Counted from the first letter of the stretch, positions 32,524-44,890 are shown. The stretch is 64,000 bases of DNA from Aplidium turbinatum (GCA_918807975.1 OU964918.1:20258477-20322476), one strand, 5' to 3'. Translations and numbers: made by a program. The notes: generated from the letters alone by a model not told the origin.

Positions 32524-33029
32524 GGGCAGACCACCAAGAGTTTGGACTAATGATATCGAAGACTGGACATAACTTGACTACAAAACTGCAGTAGAAAAAT
32601 CTCACAACAGAAAAACTTGGCGCCTCATTGCCTCCAACCCTCGACGAAAGGAAGGAACTTAAGGATGATGATGATAGCTAGGTTACTTGTTACAAAAATT
32701 ATTGGATGAAAAATCTAACAGATTGGAAAATGATCGCAATTCATACTAAAAACACCAGCAAAATATGCACTTGAATTTGAACTAGCAGAGTTTATTAATA
32801 GTTTCTTGAAACCTATGAAAGTATTAACTTTTTTACATACGATTGAAGATTGGCATAAAATGCTGTAGCAAGTAGCTTCTAGCCTACATTAATTATAGAC
32901 AGTTATCGGGTTTGGTATTAAACAACACTTAAATTACTAACACCAGTAATATCTAATAGTAATACAAACAAGCTAACAAATTAAAAAGTAAAAGCAGTAG
33001 TCATTAGAGAAATAAAAAACAATTGTTTT

Positions 33030-33688
33030 CACAGAATAACACAGGTCAACAAAAAAAAAATTTTTTTTCTTGCATGGGCTTTGAGAACTGATTTAGGGTA
33101 ATTTTGGGGTGCTGAATCCGAATCTGACCTCACGTCAGGTTTGTGAGATATAATAACAGCAAATTGTTACTTTTGTCAAAAGTGGAAGATTTGGCGTTGC
33201 ATTTACCACCAACATATGCAGTGCTATAACGAAAGGTTAGTGTTAGACAGGCCAAAACAGCCTAAATAAGGTTACTGGACAAGCATTGCCATAGGCTTGC
33301 TTAAATCTTTGTGGTTTCATGCAAAACATTGACGGGGGGGGGGGGGTCAGTTATACTTTTAGTTTCCCTTTTGGCTTTTTATTATTGCCTTGTTAATAAT
33401 GTTGCTTAGAAAACAAATTGGTATCAAAATTATAATTGGTGAGTGTATTTCATCTACTTATGCACCACGTGGCCTGGATTTCTGGATATACCACAATGTG
33501 TATATGCAATAAACGCAACGTCAAATCTTCCACTTTTGACAAAAGTAACAATTTGCTTTTATCATGTCTCACAAACCTGACGTGATAGGATAAATCTGAG
33601 GTCAGATTCGGATTCAGCACCCCAAAATTACCCTAAATCCATTGAAAAACTCCATGCAAGAAAAGTTGTGTTTACCAGTGTTATTGTG
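33030..33688. mobile_element. MITE with long (about 150 bp) inverted repeats
   Basis: Outer ends CACAGGTCAACA / GTTTACCAGTG continue into long arms sharing CTTGCATGG, GGGGTGCTGAATCCGAATCT, CAAATTGTTACTTTTGTCAA. Flanks are TAA and TTA. The related element 38579-39950 has TAA on both sides, which would fit a Harbinger-type 3-bp duplication. Contains a poly-G run at about 33337-33346. Confidence 0.8.
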
Positions 33689-34089
33689 CTAGGCCCTATT
33701 ACGTAAACTGTTCAGTCATCATAACTCTTGTTGGCTTTATTACGATTTACTGTTTTTGAAATGTGAGCTGGTTGACAGCAGGATTCCAGGATAGTACAAG
33801 AAAAAATACAAAGTAGCCTATTCATAAAAATATTATGGCAGGCTATTCCAGAAATTATTAATAGCCTATGTATAACTAAAATTAGTTCCATTTCATTGTG
33901 GTATCAGTAATAGAATGTTAAAACAAACCCACCTCTGTGCAACGTTTTACATGTTTTACTGGCACAACAACTTTCACTAACTACGCCTACGGTAGCCTAA
34001 TAATGTAAAAAAATTGGGGGCCCCCAAAACCAGGGGGCCTGAGGCCTGTGCCTCGTGTGCTTCATGGTTAATCGGGCCCTGAGTGGCAG

Positions 34090-34851
34090 GCTGCCGGTAT
34101 TAAGTTTATTAAACAATTTCCGGACCTCGGTAAATTAGCTGCTAACAGCATAATATACAGATAAGAAATCATGGAGATAAAAGTGCCACCAGTGCTCTTG
34201 TGAATGACTGTTGCAAGATTAAAAAACAAGCAAAGAAAAATTGGTACCTCCAGCGGGATTCGAACCTATGACTTTCCAATGAATACTTTGTTTTTCCAAA
34301 AAAAAAAAAAAACAGAAGTTATACCTACTTTTCTTCTTGTTCTCTCCACTAGAATCACTACACTCAGTGCACTATAGGACAAAGTCGCTTGTCAGGACAC
34401 TGAAAACTACAGAAAAACATCTGCAAATTTATGACAAAAATAATAACTTTCAAACACATCACATGAACTTGTTACAACCAAACATATTGCGTCTTACGGA
34501 GTGCGCATTGAAAACTCATTAGCAATGTCATTTATGCTGATGTCATTAAGAATATTTTGGTGAATGTTGCAAACAATGCTAGCATTCATCCTTTCCTGTC
34601 CCAAAGTATTTCTCAGTCAGGTTCTCAATCTAGCCTACGAAGATTGGAAAACGACCTCACACAAGCAGCAGAGCTTACCGGGCAAATTATTTATTTGAGA
34701 ATAGAGAGGTTTATCCAACTCGGACACAATGCCTGGTAGCCTAAGCTCTTTTAATATTTGATAGGGTAAACCACAACCTCCTATTCAAGAAACTAATTCA
34801 ACGAGGAGTGCCGATATGTCTTGTTCGTCTAATAGTTTATTGGTATACTAA
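34090..34851. other. Spacer with a tRNA-like 3' half
   Basis: The minus strand near 34240-34285 reads GGTTCGAATCCCGC followed by TGGAGGTACCA, like the T arm and 3' end of a tRNA. No A box or full cloverleaf is seen, so it is a fragment. Nothing else recognised. Confidence 0.35.
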
Positions 34852-36156
34852 TTAATCGCCGATAAATTTTATTTCGGATCAACGCACTAGTGGAAAGACC
34901 ATGAAAAGTAATATTTTTACTAGCCACCTATAGTTAATGAAACTAAAATTAAAACCAGTTCTTCTTCAGTGCATGAAGTGTATGTGCACAGGTCGTTGTC
35001 AAGGGAGGGGGCACGCCCCCTGCAGCGACGGCCCTGACAACACAATAATTTTTAGAGTTGCAAATTGCAATGCAATGAAATGCATGCAACAAGTCTCTTG
35101 TTGTTTTTGCTGCAATCGGCAATCGCGAGTGAATTTTGCAATTAAAATGTAAGCGCACAGACAGTACAGATTCCTTTGAAGCGAAGCGAAAGAAATTGGC
35201 ACGTGATTTGTGAAAGTGTCGCAATACAAGGCCGCTTTTACATCGGAAACATGGTCTTTCGCGCCACCTCACGATCAACTATTTTATTCTTGTGTTTTCT
35301 TTTTTCGTTGGAAGTGTTAGTTTTTAGTAATTGTCGTAAAAAAATAAAATCCCTCTCGTCAAAACATGAAACTTACTGTTTTATGCGCATTAAATCTTTA
35401 GATGAGTAGATTAACTAAAATTGCAAGAACTTGCCTTGAGACGTGCGGTTACGTCACAAACTCAGTTTAAAAGACGAAATTCACACACAATAACAACACA
35501 AGATCGGTTATAGACTATAAGATCGATATTTTTTCTAGCTTGGCGATATAACTTTAATCCAAAAATAATAACCAAATTCGTAAGTGCCATTTAACTTATA
35601 AAGTTAACCCATTTGTGGCGAAAGCGAAAGTACTTAAAAAATGTTTCGGAAAATTTAAATATTGCATAATTATGACCTAAAGAACATATCACAATTATTT
35701 TTTTCCTAATTGTGTTTGTACTTTTTGAGAAAAAAGCCGTCCTATATATAAGACGCTAGGCAAATCCGTTACCAAATTTCACAAGCTTCTTGTGCGTAAT
35801 GCGTAAGCGTTGTTATGTTTTACTTATCGCTCAAAGTGATAAATGGGAAATGTCTTGTTCATGTCTTGTCATGTCATCGAGCATTTTATTAAAATAAAAT
35901 TTCAAAAAATATGAAGATGAAAATTAGCAAAGTAACACAATATCACTGAAACACGTCATTGCGGAATATGATATTGCTTGAAGCATTTGACATGCAGACC
36001 GACATCACATTTTTTGCATCTTGTAGTAGTTTTTGCATGACAATAGGCGCATCGAGTTGCGTGGTAAAATTATGCTAAATACAGTATAACCTTTCTCCTT
36101 TACCTATGCGACCTAGCCTACCTCAATCAAATATTTTTATTCCCACTAATACAGTG

Positions 36157-36448
36157 TAGCTAACTGCTCTAGGCTGCTGCTGAGCTGAGTCGGAGTCTGC
36201 CTCGCTTTCTGACCTAGTCTTGTTCTGACACGATCCCTGTTCCATATCTCGAAAGCTAAAACCTCAATTGCTAAGGCAACAGGGATCAGTAGTCAGTAGA
36301 TGTAAGAGAAAATATATTTCGCACTTGCTAGTGCATCGTCAGTTCTGATCAAAGATCAAAGATCAGAACTGACGATGCACTAGCAAGTGTGAAATATATT
36401 TTCTGTTACATCTACTGATCCCCGTTACCTTAGCAATTGAGGTTTTAG
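36157..36448. mobile_element. Hairpin insertion with hammerhead-like motifs (Penelope-like candidate)
   Basis: Bounded by an exact 13-bp duplication CACTAATACAGTG (36144-36156, 36449-36461) and absent from copy 2, which has one CACTAATACAGTG. It holds about 95 bp of unique sequence, then a near-perfect hairpin (arms 36256-36350 and 36361-36448, 10-base loop). Each arm contains CTGACGA, a small stem GCACT-AGCA-AGTG(C/T) and GAAA, which is the order of conserved blocks in hammerhead ribozymes. Penelope-like elements are known to carry hammerheads in their terminal repeats and to make inverted, variable-duplication insertions. The base before the stem and stem III do not fit perfectly. Confidence 0.6.
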
Positions 36449-36825
36449 CACTAATACAGTGCCTATATTGTAACTCTTATCGCAACAACTCAGCGTTCTA
36501 CCATTGCTTTAATGAAGGTGTTCACAAAGAAAACAAAAAAATTATCTGAAATTATCAGTAAATTACAATAATTATGTTATTGTTATTAAACAAACACGAC
36601 TAATTTGACAAGCTTGATGGATTTCACAGTATGCACATTTTTACTACCAATAACGTTTAAGATTACTGATAAATTTTCAAGCATTTTGCGTTTTTTGGAA
36701 TTTTTTCAATTATTGCTGACTTTGCTGTAAATACTAAACAGCCCTTTAAGCAGAAATCAAAATACAAAGTTTGGAATTTTTATGGTATTTTCATTTGATT
36801 TAATTATTTTTCCTACTGCGCGTAA

Positions 36826-36955
36826 GCGGCAGTGTAACTCAGTTGATAAAAGCATCCAACTGGTATCTGAAGGTATAATTATAAGCACGGCGGTTACCTC
36901 AGTGGTTTGATTCTGGATCAAGAGGTTGAAGATTCGATACCTACTGCCGCTGTTA
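36826..36955 (+). repeat. tRNA-like (SINE head) sequence within the large hAT-like element
   Basis: Two overlapping tRNA-like pieces: GCGGCAGTGTAACTCAGTTG at the start, and GCGGTTACCTCAGTGG with GATTCGATACC and CTACTGCCGC at the end. The same sequence is in copy 2 (42985-43082 and 46009-46052), so it was part of the element before it multiplied. Unlikely to be a functional tRNA. Confidence 0.55.
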
Positions 36956-37003
36956 CAAATCTATTCATGCATAACTTACAAAAAGTTTTGTCCCTTTACA
37001 CTG

Positions 37004-38459
37004 CAGTGGTTTCCAATCTTTTTTTGGCTGTTACCCTAATCTCCACCCTGAAGTGAGCCAATTACCCTAACGATAAATTTTCAAAAACAAAAGTGTTTAT
37101 TGCTATGTATTTTAAAGGGCTAACTATGACAATCAAAATACAATACTGAATACAAGGTAACAATGCGTGGTAAACATTCAATGCGAAGTTTGGGCCTGGA
37201 CTTCAGCCGCCAGCTTTGTGATCCTGGGCATTGTGGTAGCCTACTGAGGGCGATTCTTGTGTCGCTTTTGATATCCAGGCGATTGCGCTTCTTTGTCTTA
37301 ATTCCAAGACAGTTGAAAATCCTTGTTCACAGCGATACGTTTTGAAAAAGATGTCAGGATATTTAAAGCCCGTGTCGCTAATGTTGGTGCGTCCTGGAGT
37401 CTGCCAAACAAGAAGGCTTCCAAGCCATTCCCCTTGAAATCAAGTTTCAAGGCTTCGTTCATTCGGAGAGTGATAAATTCTTCTTTGGCCGCAAGTCGTC
37501 ATCATCCACCTGGCTGTCATCACATATGAAGGGCTCAGCGCAACATTGGAGACTATAGCCGTGTCCAAATTCGGAAAGTACGTAGTTGTCCAATGTCCAT
37601 CTTCTTGGCTTGTTGGCCTAAGTGGTCAGCTATGTCCTCCTTCAACGCCGCTGTCAAATCAAGCTGGCGATCACACGGCGCTGGTTCGACTCTCGGGGTG
37701 TGCGCTTGAGCAACGCATTTCAGGACTGCTCTCCATTCAGCGGCACCTAGTGAATGGAATAATTTCTCGGCAACAAGACTTCAACAATCGGAAAACTTCA
37801 CTCTGCCAATCTCGGTAACCGGCCCTGCGTCAAGAGCCTCTACAAGTATGCGAACAAGTACCAGGAATAACCTATCAAGGCTTTGTCAGTCCGAGGATAA
37901 AGATTCAAAACCAAACCAAACCAAACCAAAACCAAGTCCTTTGCCTTCGAGGTACATGTCCAACGTCTGAAACTGCGCCACTGTGTCCCTTCCAATTCGC
38001 TTGTTCCACAAGTTAACCTTTGCGATAAATGCTGTTACGGCTACTTTGGTGTCGATCACAGTTACATTATTTTATTCTTGCTTGAATTAAAAGATTTCCT
38101 TTATTCAATTCACCAAAGATATCATCCAGGTAGCACAGCTGGGAAATCCACTGTTGGTTAAAGAAGTATTCAGCCAAGTCGGACTTCTTTTCTATTAGAA
38201 AAACATGGACAGCCTCACGATGTTCGACCAGGCAGGTTATCACTTTGCCACGAGACAGCCATCGTACTTGTGTGTGGTACAGTAATGCTTCGTATATTTC
38301 TCCCGTCTTCTTGCACAGTTCCTTGAAAAGACGGCTGTTTAATTCCTTCGCTTTTATAAAGTTCACAACCTTCACTGTTTCCAAATCGTGTCTCGTTACC
38401 CCCCAAAAATAAGCAAATTACCCATCGGGGGTAATTTACCCCCAGGTTGGGAACCACTG
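37004..38459 (-). mobile_element. hAT transposon, decayed ZBED5/SCAND3-like
   Basis: Ends CAGTGGTTTCCAA / TTGGGAACCACTG, with duplication CTTTACA(C/G) on both sides; the empty site is visible in copy 2 near 46090. The minus-strand frame 38067-38384 reads LFKELCKKTGEIYEALLYHT, VRWLSRGKVI, KKSDLAEYFFNQQW, the conserved middle of ZBED5/SCAND3-like transposases. C-terminal remains lie near 37160-37500. The frame is broken by a SINE (37664-37932) and decay. Close sibling of 43246-45378. Confidence 0.88.
37664..37932 (+). repeat. SINE family 1, 5' truncated copy
   Basis: It starts inside the head (CGGCGCTGGTTCGACTCTCG) and follows the family body. It ends in an (ACCAA)n tail at about 37911-37932 instead of the usual ATTGA-type tail. 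Inserted in the hAT at a CAAG site visible intact in the sibling hAT (about 43914). Confidence 0.85.
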
Positions 38460-38578
38460 CTTTACAGTATATTATGTTCAATTTTTCGTCATGTTGATGA
38501 AAACAGTTCGTGCTGCATGGGATGGGGCAGCGCTAATCAAGAAAAAAAATTATCGTTATCGGACATTATCGGCGATAA

Positions 38579-39950
38579 CACAAGCCAACACACTTTTTGT
38601 GTCAGCATAGTAAATGTCATTCTAGGGTATATTTTGGGTGCTGAATTCAAAAATCACATCAGATATTTTGTATCACATCAGGATTTTATTATATCTGAAT
38701 GTTGTTTTGGTAAAAAATGGTAAAATCGACTCCTGATCTATAATGGTAGGCTATGGCGTTTCATGGAATTTGAACCATTTTTTGTCAACAAGGTTTGCGA
38801 TATAGTCTAAATTCATCAAGATTAAAGTCTAAAGTCTACACAAGAGATACAAACATAATATTAATGAAAACATTGAGGTATTTCAAGACCTGTTTTATTT
38901 TTTTTAATTTTATTGAAGTCTGGTAACTTGAACCCAATTCTTCAAAGTTTATCTGCTAACACTAAACGTTCAACGTCCTTTTTTTACAAGAGTAGGCTAC
39001 TGCACATTGTTATAACTTTCGCTCGCATGATTTTCGTGAATGTTGTGAGTGGATTTAGGACTTCCATTGATCTATCGTCTTAGGTTTTCCACACAAGCTT
39101 TACATGCAGTTTGTGGAGCCCATGATTTGTCCTGATCACCCAGGCGAATTTTAAAGTATGCAAGATATGCTTGTTTCACAAAACTTGTTATGGTTTGCCT
39201 TTGGTTAGGAACAGTAGCCTATGACTGCCACATATGTAACAAAAATCATCAGGGTCATTTCACACTTTCTCCTTGAACATGCCATCCTGCTACTTATTTA
39301 CACCACAAACAGAATTAACACCTTGCTAATATGAAAAAAATTGAAAACATGAAAATTCAAATAAGAATGAGTTATAGACAAGTTTCACATTTAAATCTTC
39401 CCATTCAGCGAAAAAGATAAACCCGATGTTATATATCAAAAAGTGGAGTGGTACTAAACATTCAGGCGAAAGTGAATGTAACCCTGCCTGTAAGGGGTGG
39501 TTTATGGATAGTTCTCAGAAGGTACATAAGTTGGATGGTCTACCATAAACAGATGGTCCACTAGCCAGATGGTCTAGGTGACTTTTTTGACCAGTGGACC
39601 ATCTAGCTAGGGGGCCTTCTGACTAGTGCACCTTCTGAAGATAGGTCGGTCGAACTCCAATGGTCATGGTGTCATCATACATCTCTAAATGTTTCAAAAT
39701 AAAATCATTTCCATGATTATGACAAATTTTCAAACAATATTGGCTCATAAGGTCTTTATAAAACGGTAACAGTAAGAGAAAATTCGGCCAAAAAGCCAAT
39801 ATTATGAGAAAAAATGTCATGCAAAAATTACAAAAACCTGATGTGATGAATAAAATCTGATGTGATTTTTGAAATCAGCAGCCTCAATATACCCCAAATC
39901 ACATCTTACATTGCAGACACAAAATTTTTTATCTTTTTTGTTGGCCTGTG
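38579..39950. mobile_element. DNA element with long inverted repeats, TAA target site
   Basis: Ends CACAAGCCAACA / TTGGCCTGTG with TAA on both sides (38576-38578, 39951-39953). The uninterrupted site is in copy 2 near 46215. The arms share AAAAATCACATCAGAT and CACATCAGG-type words with each other and resemble the 33030-33688 element. The 3-bp TAA duplication suggests PIF/Harbinger, but no transposase was seen. A smaller phrase-type MITE sits inside at about 39505-39645. Confidence 0.78.
39505..39645. repeat. Phrase-type MITE (AGATGGTCCACTAG units)
   Basis: Outer pieces TCAGAAGGTACA / TGCACCTTCTGA and inner units GATGGTCCACTAGC / CAGTGGACCATCTAGC form an inverted repeat built from short repeated phrases. 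It is analogous in design to 135-288, 56585-56935 and 60476-60575. Confidence 0.65.
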
Positions 39951-40239
39951 TAATTTATCGCTCATCGTTATCGTTTAACTTTTTTTTGATTTATCGTTTA
40001 TCGTTATCGCTTTAGGCATTTTTCGTTTATCGATTATCGTTATCGCTTAACTGAAAAATGAGTTATCGCGCCCAACACTGGCAGCAATTGAGCGTAGGCT
40101 AATTGTGAAGATGGAAAAAAGCAATAAACATGAAAAGTGCGTCACAAGCAATACTAACGATAATTTTTTATATAAAAATTATATTTAATTTTCTATTTAT
40201 ATTTATTAAAGCTAAAAAAATCATTAAATTAAGTGATTA

Positions 40240-40655
40240 TGGGGTGGCGATGCACCCGGAAGGGAAGTCCACCAGCTTAGGTCGCGGGGGGCCAGGCTGG
40301 GGAGTCTAGGTACCTGTGGAAGGAAAGTGTGGATCGAAAATTTTGTGCGACTCGTCCGCAAAATCTAAAATGGCGGAACGGGCCAGGGAGACGGGCTTAG
40401 CTTTCATAAATTTATATATTTATCATATTTATTTTATATTTATTATATTTTAGGTTTTGTGGTCGTGCTAACTATTGATATATAGCCTACTACATAATTT
40501 TTCATTCAGGCACGTTTTAAACCTTTCAAGGTTTTGCCACCTTTTCCCGTTCGTTAACGTGCTGGTAGATTTATATCGATTTTTGTAGTTAGTATCCTTT
40601 TCGTCCCGGACGCGTTAATGACGAAAAATAAAATGATTGATTGATTGATTTTATA
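40240..40655 (+). repeat. Retroposon 3' end with (TGAT)n tail
   Basis: A GC-richer island with AATAAAA followed by (TGAT)n at about 40628-40655, as in LINE or SINE 3' ends. It includes GGGTGGCGATGCACCCGGAA and CTTTTCGTCCCGGACGCG. No coding sequence recognised. It lies between the two large hAT-like copies. Confidence 0.5.
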
Positions 40656-43600
40656 TATATTTAATTTAATTAATTTTTAAAAATTATATTTAATTTGTTA
40701 TTCAGACGTCACAATGAATGATTGTCCGCTTTTCCTTAGCAACATCTTCAAAACATTTCCAAATTTTGCTTGATAAAAAATTGCCTTTGACGTATAGCTT
40801 TTAATTTTCTGCTTATGTGTTTTTCAGTATGCGCCTGATGATTGTACCTTGCAGTACATGAAACCAATGGTAGCGCAAACTTTTTGTAGTTGAACAAATA
40901 ATGGTTTACATTAGCTCTGTCTTTTAAACATTGAGCACTTTTATTTGCAACTGCTGTAATCAATTTCTGGATTAGGCTACATACATACACATAGGCCTAA
41001 ATCAAATATAGTTATTACTTTCTGAATCCTTAACAGCCTGTTTCACCTTTAACGGGTCATCAGAAGGGTCTTATTCAAATAGAATCTTACATACATAAGC
41101 ATAAATATACATACATACATACACAGCGATGGGCATTATCGGCGATAATTATCGGCGATAATTTATCGGCGATAATCATCGGCGATCAATTTTTATCGCC
41201 TATCCGCTCAATTATTTTTTGAGTTATTGTTTATCGTTATCGCCAAAGGCAATATTTAATTATCGCCAATAAATTTTTATTTCGGATCAACACACAAGTG
41301 GAAAGACCATGAAAAGTAATATTTTTACTAGCTACCGTACCTAGTTTATGAAACTAAAATTGAAACCAGTTCTTAATTCTTCAGTGCCTGAATTTGTGTG
41401 TGCACAGGTCGTTGTCAGGGGAGGGCTTCACGCCCCCCTGCAGCGACGGCCCTGACAACACAATTATTTTTAAACTTGCAAATTGCAATGCAATGAAATG
41501 CATGCAACAATTCTCTTGTTGTTTTGCTGCAATCGGCAATCGCGAGTGAATTTTACAATTAAAATGTAAGCGCACAGGAATTAAAACAACAGAATTTAAC
41601 CAGCAAGTGTAGTAGCCATTTTGAACAGGTTTAATGTCATCATTTTATGAGGTGGCGCAGACTGGACAACTTTTCGATTTTACATCGGAAACATGGTCTT
41701 TCGCGCCACCTCACGATCAACTATTTTATTCTTGTGTTATCTTTTTCTCGTTGGAAGTGTTAGTTTTTATTGTCGTAAAAAAATAAAATCTCTCTCGTCA
41801 AAACATGAAACTTACTGTTTCAAGTGCATTAAATCTTTAGATAAGTAGATTAACTAAAATTGCAAGAACTTGCCTTGAGACGTGCGGTTACGCCACAAAC
41901 TCAGTTTAAAAGACAAAATTCACACACAATAACAACACAAGATCGGTTAGAGACTATAAGATCGATTTTTTTTCTAGCTTGGCGATATAACTTTAATCCA
42001 AAAATAATAACCAAATGCGTAAGTGCCATTTAACTTAAAAAGTTAACCCAGTTATGCCGAAAGTAAAACTACTTAAAAACTTTTTCGAAAAATTTAAATA
42101 TTGCATAATTATGACCTAAAAAACTCATCACAATTATTTTTTTCCTAATTGTGTTTGTACTTTTTGAGAAAAAAGCCGTCCTATATATAGGACGCAAGGC
42201 AAATCCGTTACCAAATTTCACAAGCTTCTTGTGCGTAATGCGTAAGCGTTGTTATGTTTTACTTATCGCTCAAAGTGATAAATGGGAAATGTCTTGTTCA
42301 TGTCTTGTTATGTCATTATTGTCATCGAGCATTTTATTGAAATGAAAGTTCAAAAAGTATGAAGATGAAAATTAGCAAAGTAACACAACATCACTGAAAC
42401 AAGTCATTGCGGAATATGATATTGCTTGAAGCATTATTTGACATGCAGACCGACATCACATTTTTTGCATCTTGTAGTAATTTTTGCATGACAATAGGCG
42501 CATCGAGTTGCGTGGTAAAATTATGCTAAATACAGTATAATAACCTTTCTCATTTACCTATGCGACATAGCCTATACCTCAATCAAATATTTTTATTCCC
42601 ACTAATACAGTGCCTATATTGTAATTCTTATCTCAACAACTGAGCGTTCTGCCATTGCTTTAATGATAGTGTTCATGTTCACAAAGAAAACAACAAAAAA
42701 ATATCTGAAATTATCAGTAAATTACGATAATTATGTTATTGTTCTAAAACAAACACGACTAATTTGACAAGCTTGATGGATTTCACAGTATGCACATTTT
42801 TATTACCAATAGCGCTTAAGATTACTGATAAATTTCAAGCATTTTGCGTTTTTTGGAATTTTTTCAATTATTGCTGACTTTGCTGTAAACAGCTCTTTAA
42901 AAGCAGAAATCAAAATACAAAGTTTGGAATTTTTTATGGTATTTTCATTTGATTTAATTATTGTGCCTACTGCATGTACTGTAAGCGGCAATGTAACTCA
43001 ATTGATAAAAGCATCCAACTGGTATCTGAAGGTACTATAATTATAAGCACGGCGGTTACCTCAGTGGTTTGATTCTGGATCATAGCATCTTTTCACATAT
43101 AAACTAGGTGGGCACTTGCCCACCTAGTCCCTTTTCTTGCCCCCCTGGCCCTTTCTTTGCCCCCCTAGTTTGAAACTAGGTGGGCAATTTTTAAGACTTA
43201 ATTTTGTTTAAATTAAATCCAAGTTAAAGAATGAACAACTAAATTCAGTGGTTCTCAACCTTTTTTTGGCTGTTACCCTAATCTCCACCCTGAAGTGAGC
43301 CAATTACCCCAATATCAATTTTCAAAAACAAAGTGTTTATTGCTATGTATTTCAAGGGGCTAACTATGACAATCAAAATGCAATACAATGCTGAATACAA
43401 GATGACAATGCGTGGTAAACATTCAATGCGAAGGTTGGACCTGGACTTCAGCCGCCAGCTTTGTGATCCTGGGTTTTGTGGTAGGCTACTGAAGGCGATT
43501 CTTGCGTTGCTTTTGACATCCAGGCGATTGCGCTTCTTTGTCTTCATTCCCAAGACAGTTGAAAACATTTGTTCACAGCGATACGTTGTTGAAAAAGATG

Positions 43601-43932
43601 TCAGGATATTTAATGCAGTGTCGCTAATGTTGGTGCGTCCTGGAGTCTGCCAAACAAGAAGGGTTCCAATCCAAGCCTTTCCTCTTGAAATCAAGTTTCA
43701 AGGCTTCGTTCATTCGGAGAGTGATAAATTCTTCTTTGGCCGCAAGTCGTCATCATCCACCTGGCTGTCATCACATGCGAAGGGCTCAGCGCAACATTGG
43801 AGACTATAGCCGTGTCCAAATTCGGAAAGTACGTAGTTGTCCAATGTCCATCTTCTTGGCTTGTTGGCCTAAGTGGTCAGCTATGTCCTCCTTCAACGAC
43901 GCTGTCAAATCAAGTCCATAGCCTTCGAAGTA

Positions 43933-44890
43933 GGGGAAGGTCGGGACCCATGATCATGGTGGGAGCCATAATCCACCCCCGTTTTTTTTAATATAAAGTG
44001 CTCTTTTTGCATTTATTGACGTCATTATATTTTTTATGCTTGGATAACTTTCCCACAATCCTTTGGTTAAAATTGTACAAAAAAATGAAGGTGCAAAGAG
44101 GATTTATAGGTTTTGGGTTAAAAAACGTAATTTTTTTTGGCTGAATGTGTTTTAAAATAACTCATTTGTTATGCAAGAAATGTTCATAAACTTTTTTATA
44201 GTGGTAGGTGATGTATTTATGATGAGATTAAGCTGAAAGTTTTTTAGATAGCAATGTTAGTTTTTTTTCAGCTGTTGTTTCATTTTTGAACGATCAGGTA
44301 GGGAGCCTTGAGTCACCTTGTGTTGGGACCTACAAGCCATGACAAGTGCCTGTGATAGTAGATGTTAAAGTGTCATATGACATCATTTTTTTTTTGTTTT
44401 CACACCTTTCCATTAGGATATATCACAATTCTTACTTTTGTTTCGTTTGCAACTATTAATTATGCTATTTCACATGAAAATTCTGACAACTCATCCCAAG
44501 GAATCATTTGAAAATTCTCCATCGTTTATTTCAAAATTTAAAGCTTGGAAGCTGGCTTGAAGATTGATTTCACACATAAATAATACAACTATGTTTTAGA
44601 ATTGTATTTTTGATATGGCGAAGTGATTTCTTTGCTAAAATACTACCTTTTTTGGCTTATCGCAATTGTGGCTTATCGCTCCCCACATGTGGGGAGCGAT
44701 AAGCCGCTTGGCGCGTGTTTATGTTTTTGAGCGTAAATTAAACATTCGCTGAAATAATAACTTGTGCTTTTGCTGTAGAGTAGGTAGCAATACAAGGCAT
44801 TGCAAAACCAATTTTTAGAGAAAAATATTGAGAAACCTAGAAGATATGCATCTAAAAGAAAAAAGTGGCTCGCAGGTCCCGATCTTCCCC
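43933..44890. mobile_element. TA-target inverted-repeat element
   Basis: Ends GGGGAAGGTCGGGACC / GGTCCCGATCTTCCCC, with TA on each side; the sibling hAT shows the empty site GGTACATGTCC near 37950. TA targets suggest a Tc1/mariner-like origin. No transposase was recognised. Contains a perfect 36-bp palindrome at 44670-44705. Confidence 0.82.
44670..44705. repeat. Perfect 36-bp palindrome
   Basis: GGCTTATCGCTCCCCACA and its exact reverse complement meet at ATGT without spacer. A further GGCTTATCGC lies 16 bases upstream. It sits inside the TA-target element. Confidence 0.95.

Larger units (their letters stand above)
31130..32680 (+). mobile_element. RTE-like LINE 3' portion (interrupted)
   Basis: The + strand reads the RT catalytic end NLRYADDTVLLAESAEAL, then MLVEQVKSITYLGHTITENG, AETWTLSSQMVKRLEAFEM, RRMLKISWKDKITNKDVLSR. 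Frames are shifted. After the inserted element 31832-32523 the 3' end resumes (CCACCAAGAGTTTGGAC) and closes with a (GAT)n tail near 32668-32678. 5' truncated; the exact 5' boundary is uncertain. The same family gave 24002-24419. Confidence 0.85.
30942..34081. mobile_element. hAT element with nested LINE, MITEs and SINE
   Basis: Ends CAGGGCCTGATTAAGGC / GTTAATCGGGCCCTG, with the exact 8-bp duplication AGTGGCAG at 30934-30941 and 34082-34089. It carries no transposase of its own. Most of its 3.1 kb is later insertions: LINE 31130-32680 and inverted-repeat element 33030-33688. Confidence 0.9.
34852..40080. mobile_element. Large hAT-like element, copy 1 (left end missing)
   Basis: The right end reads ...GAGTTATCGCGCCCAACACTG, i.e. 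a CAGTGTTGGGC terminus. Subterminal runs of TTATCGTTATCG / CGGCGATAA lie at both sides. Positions 34856-36480 and 36470-37000 align base for base with copy 2 (41270-43080). The left terminus CAGCGATGGGC seen in copy 2 is absent. No transposase belonging to this element was found. Later insertions: 36157-36448, 37004-38459, 38579-39950. Confidence 0.72.
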
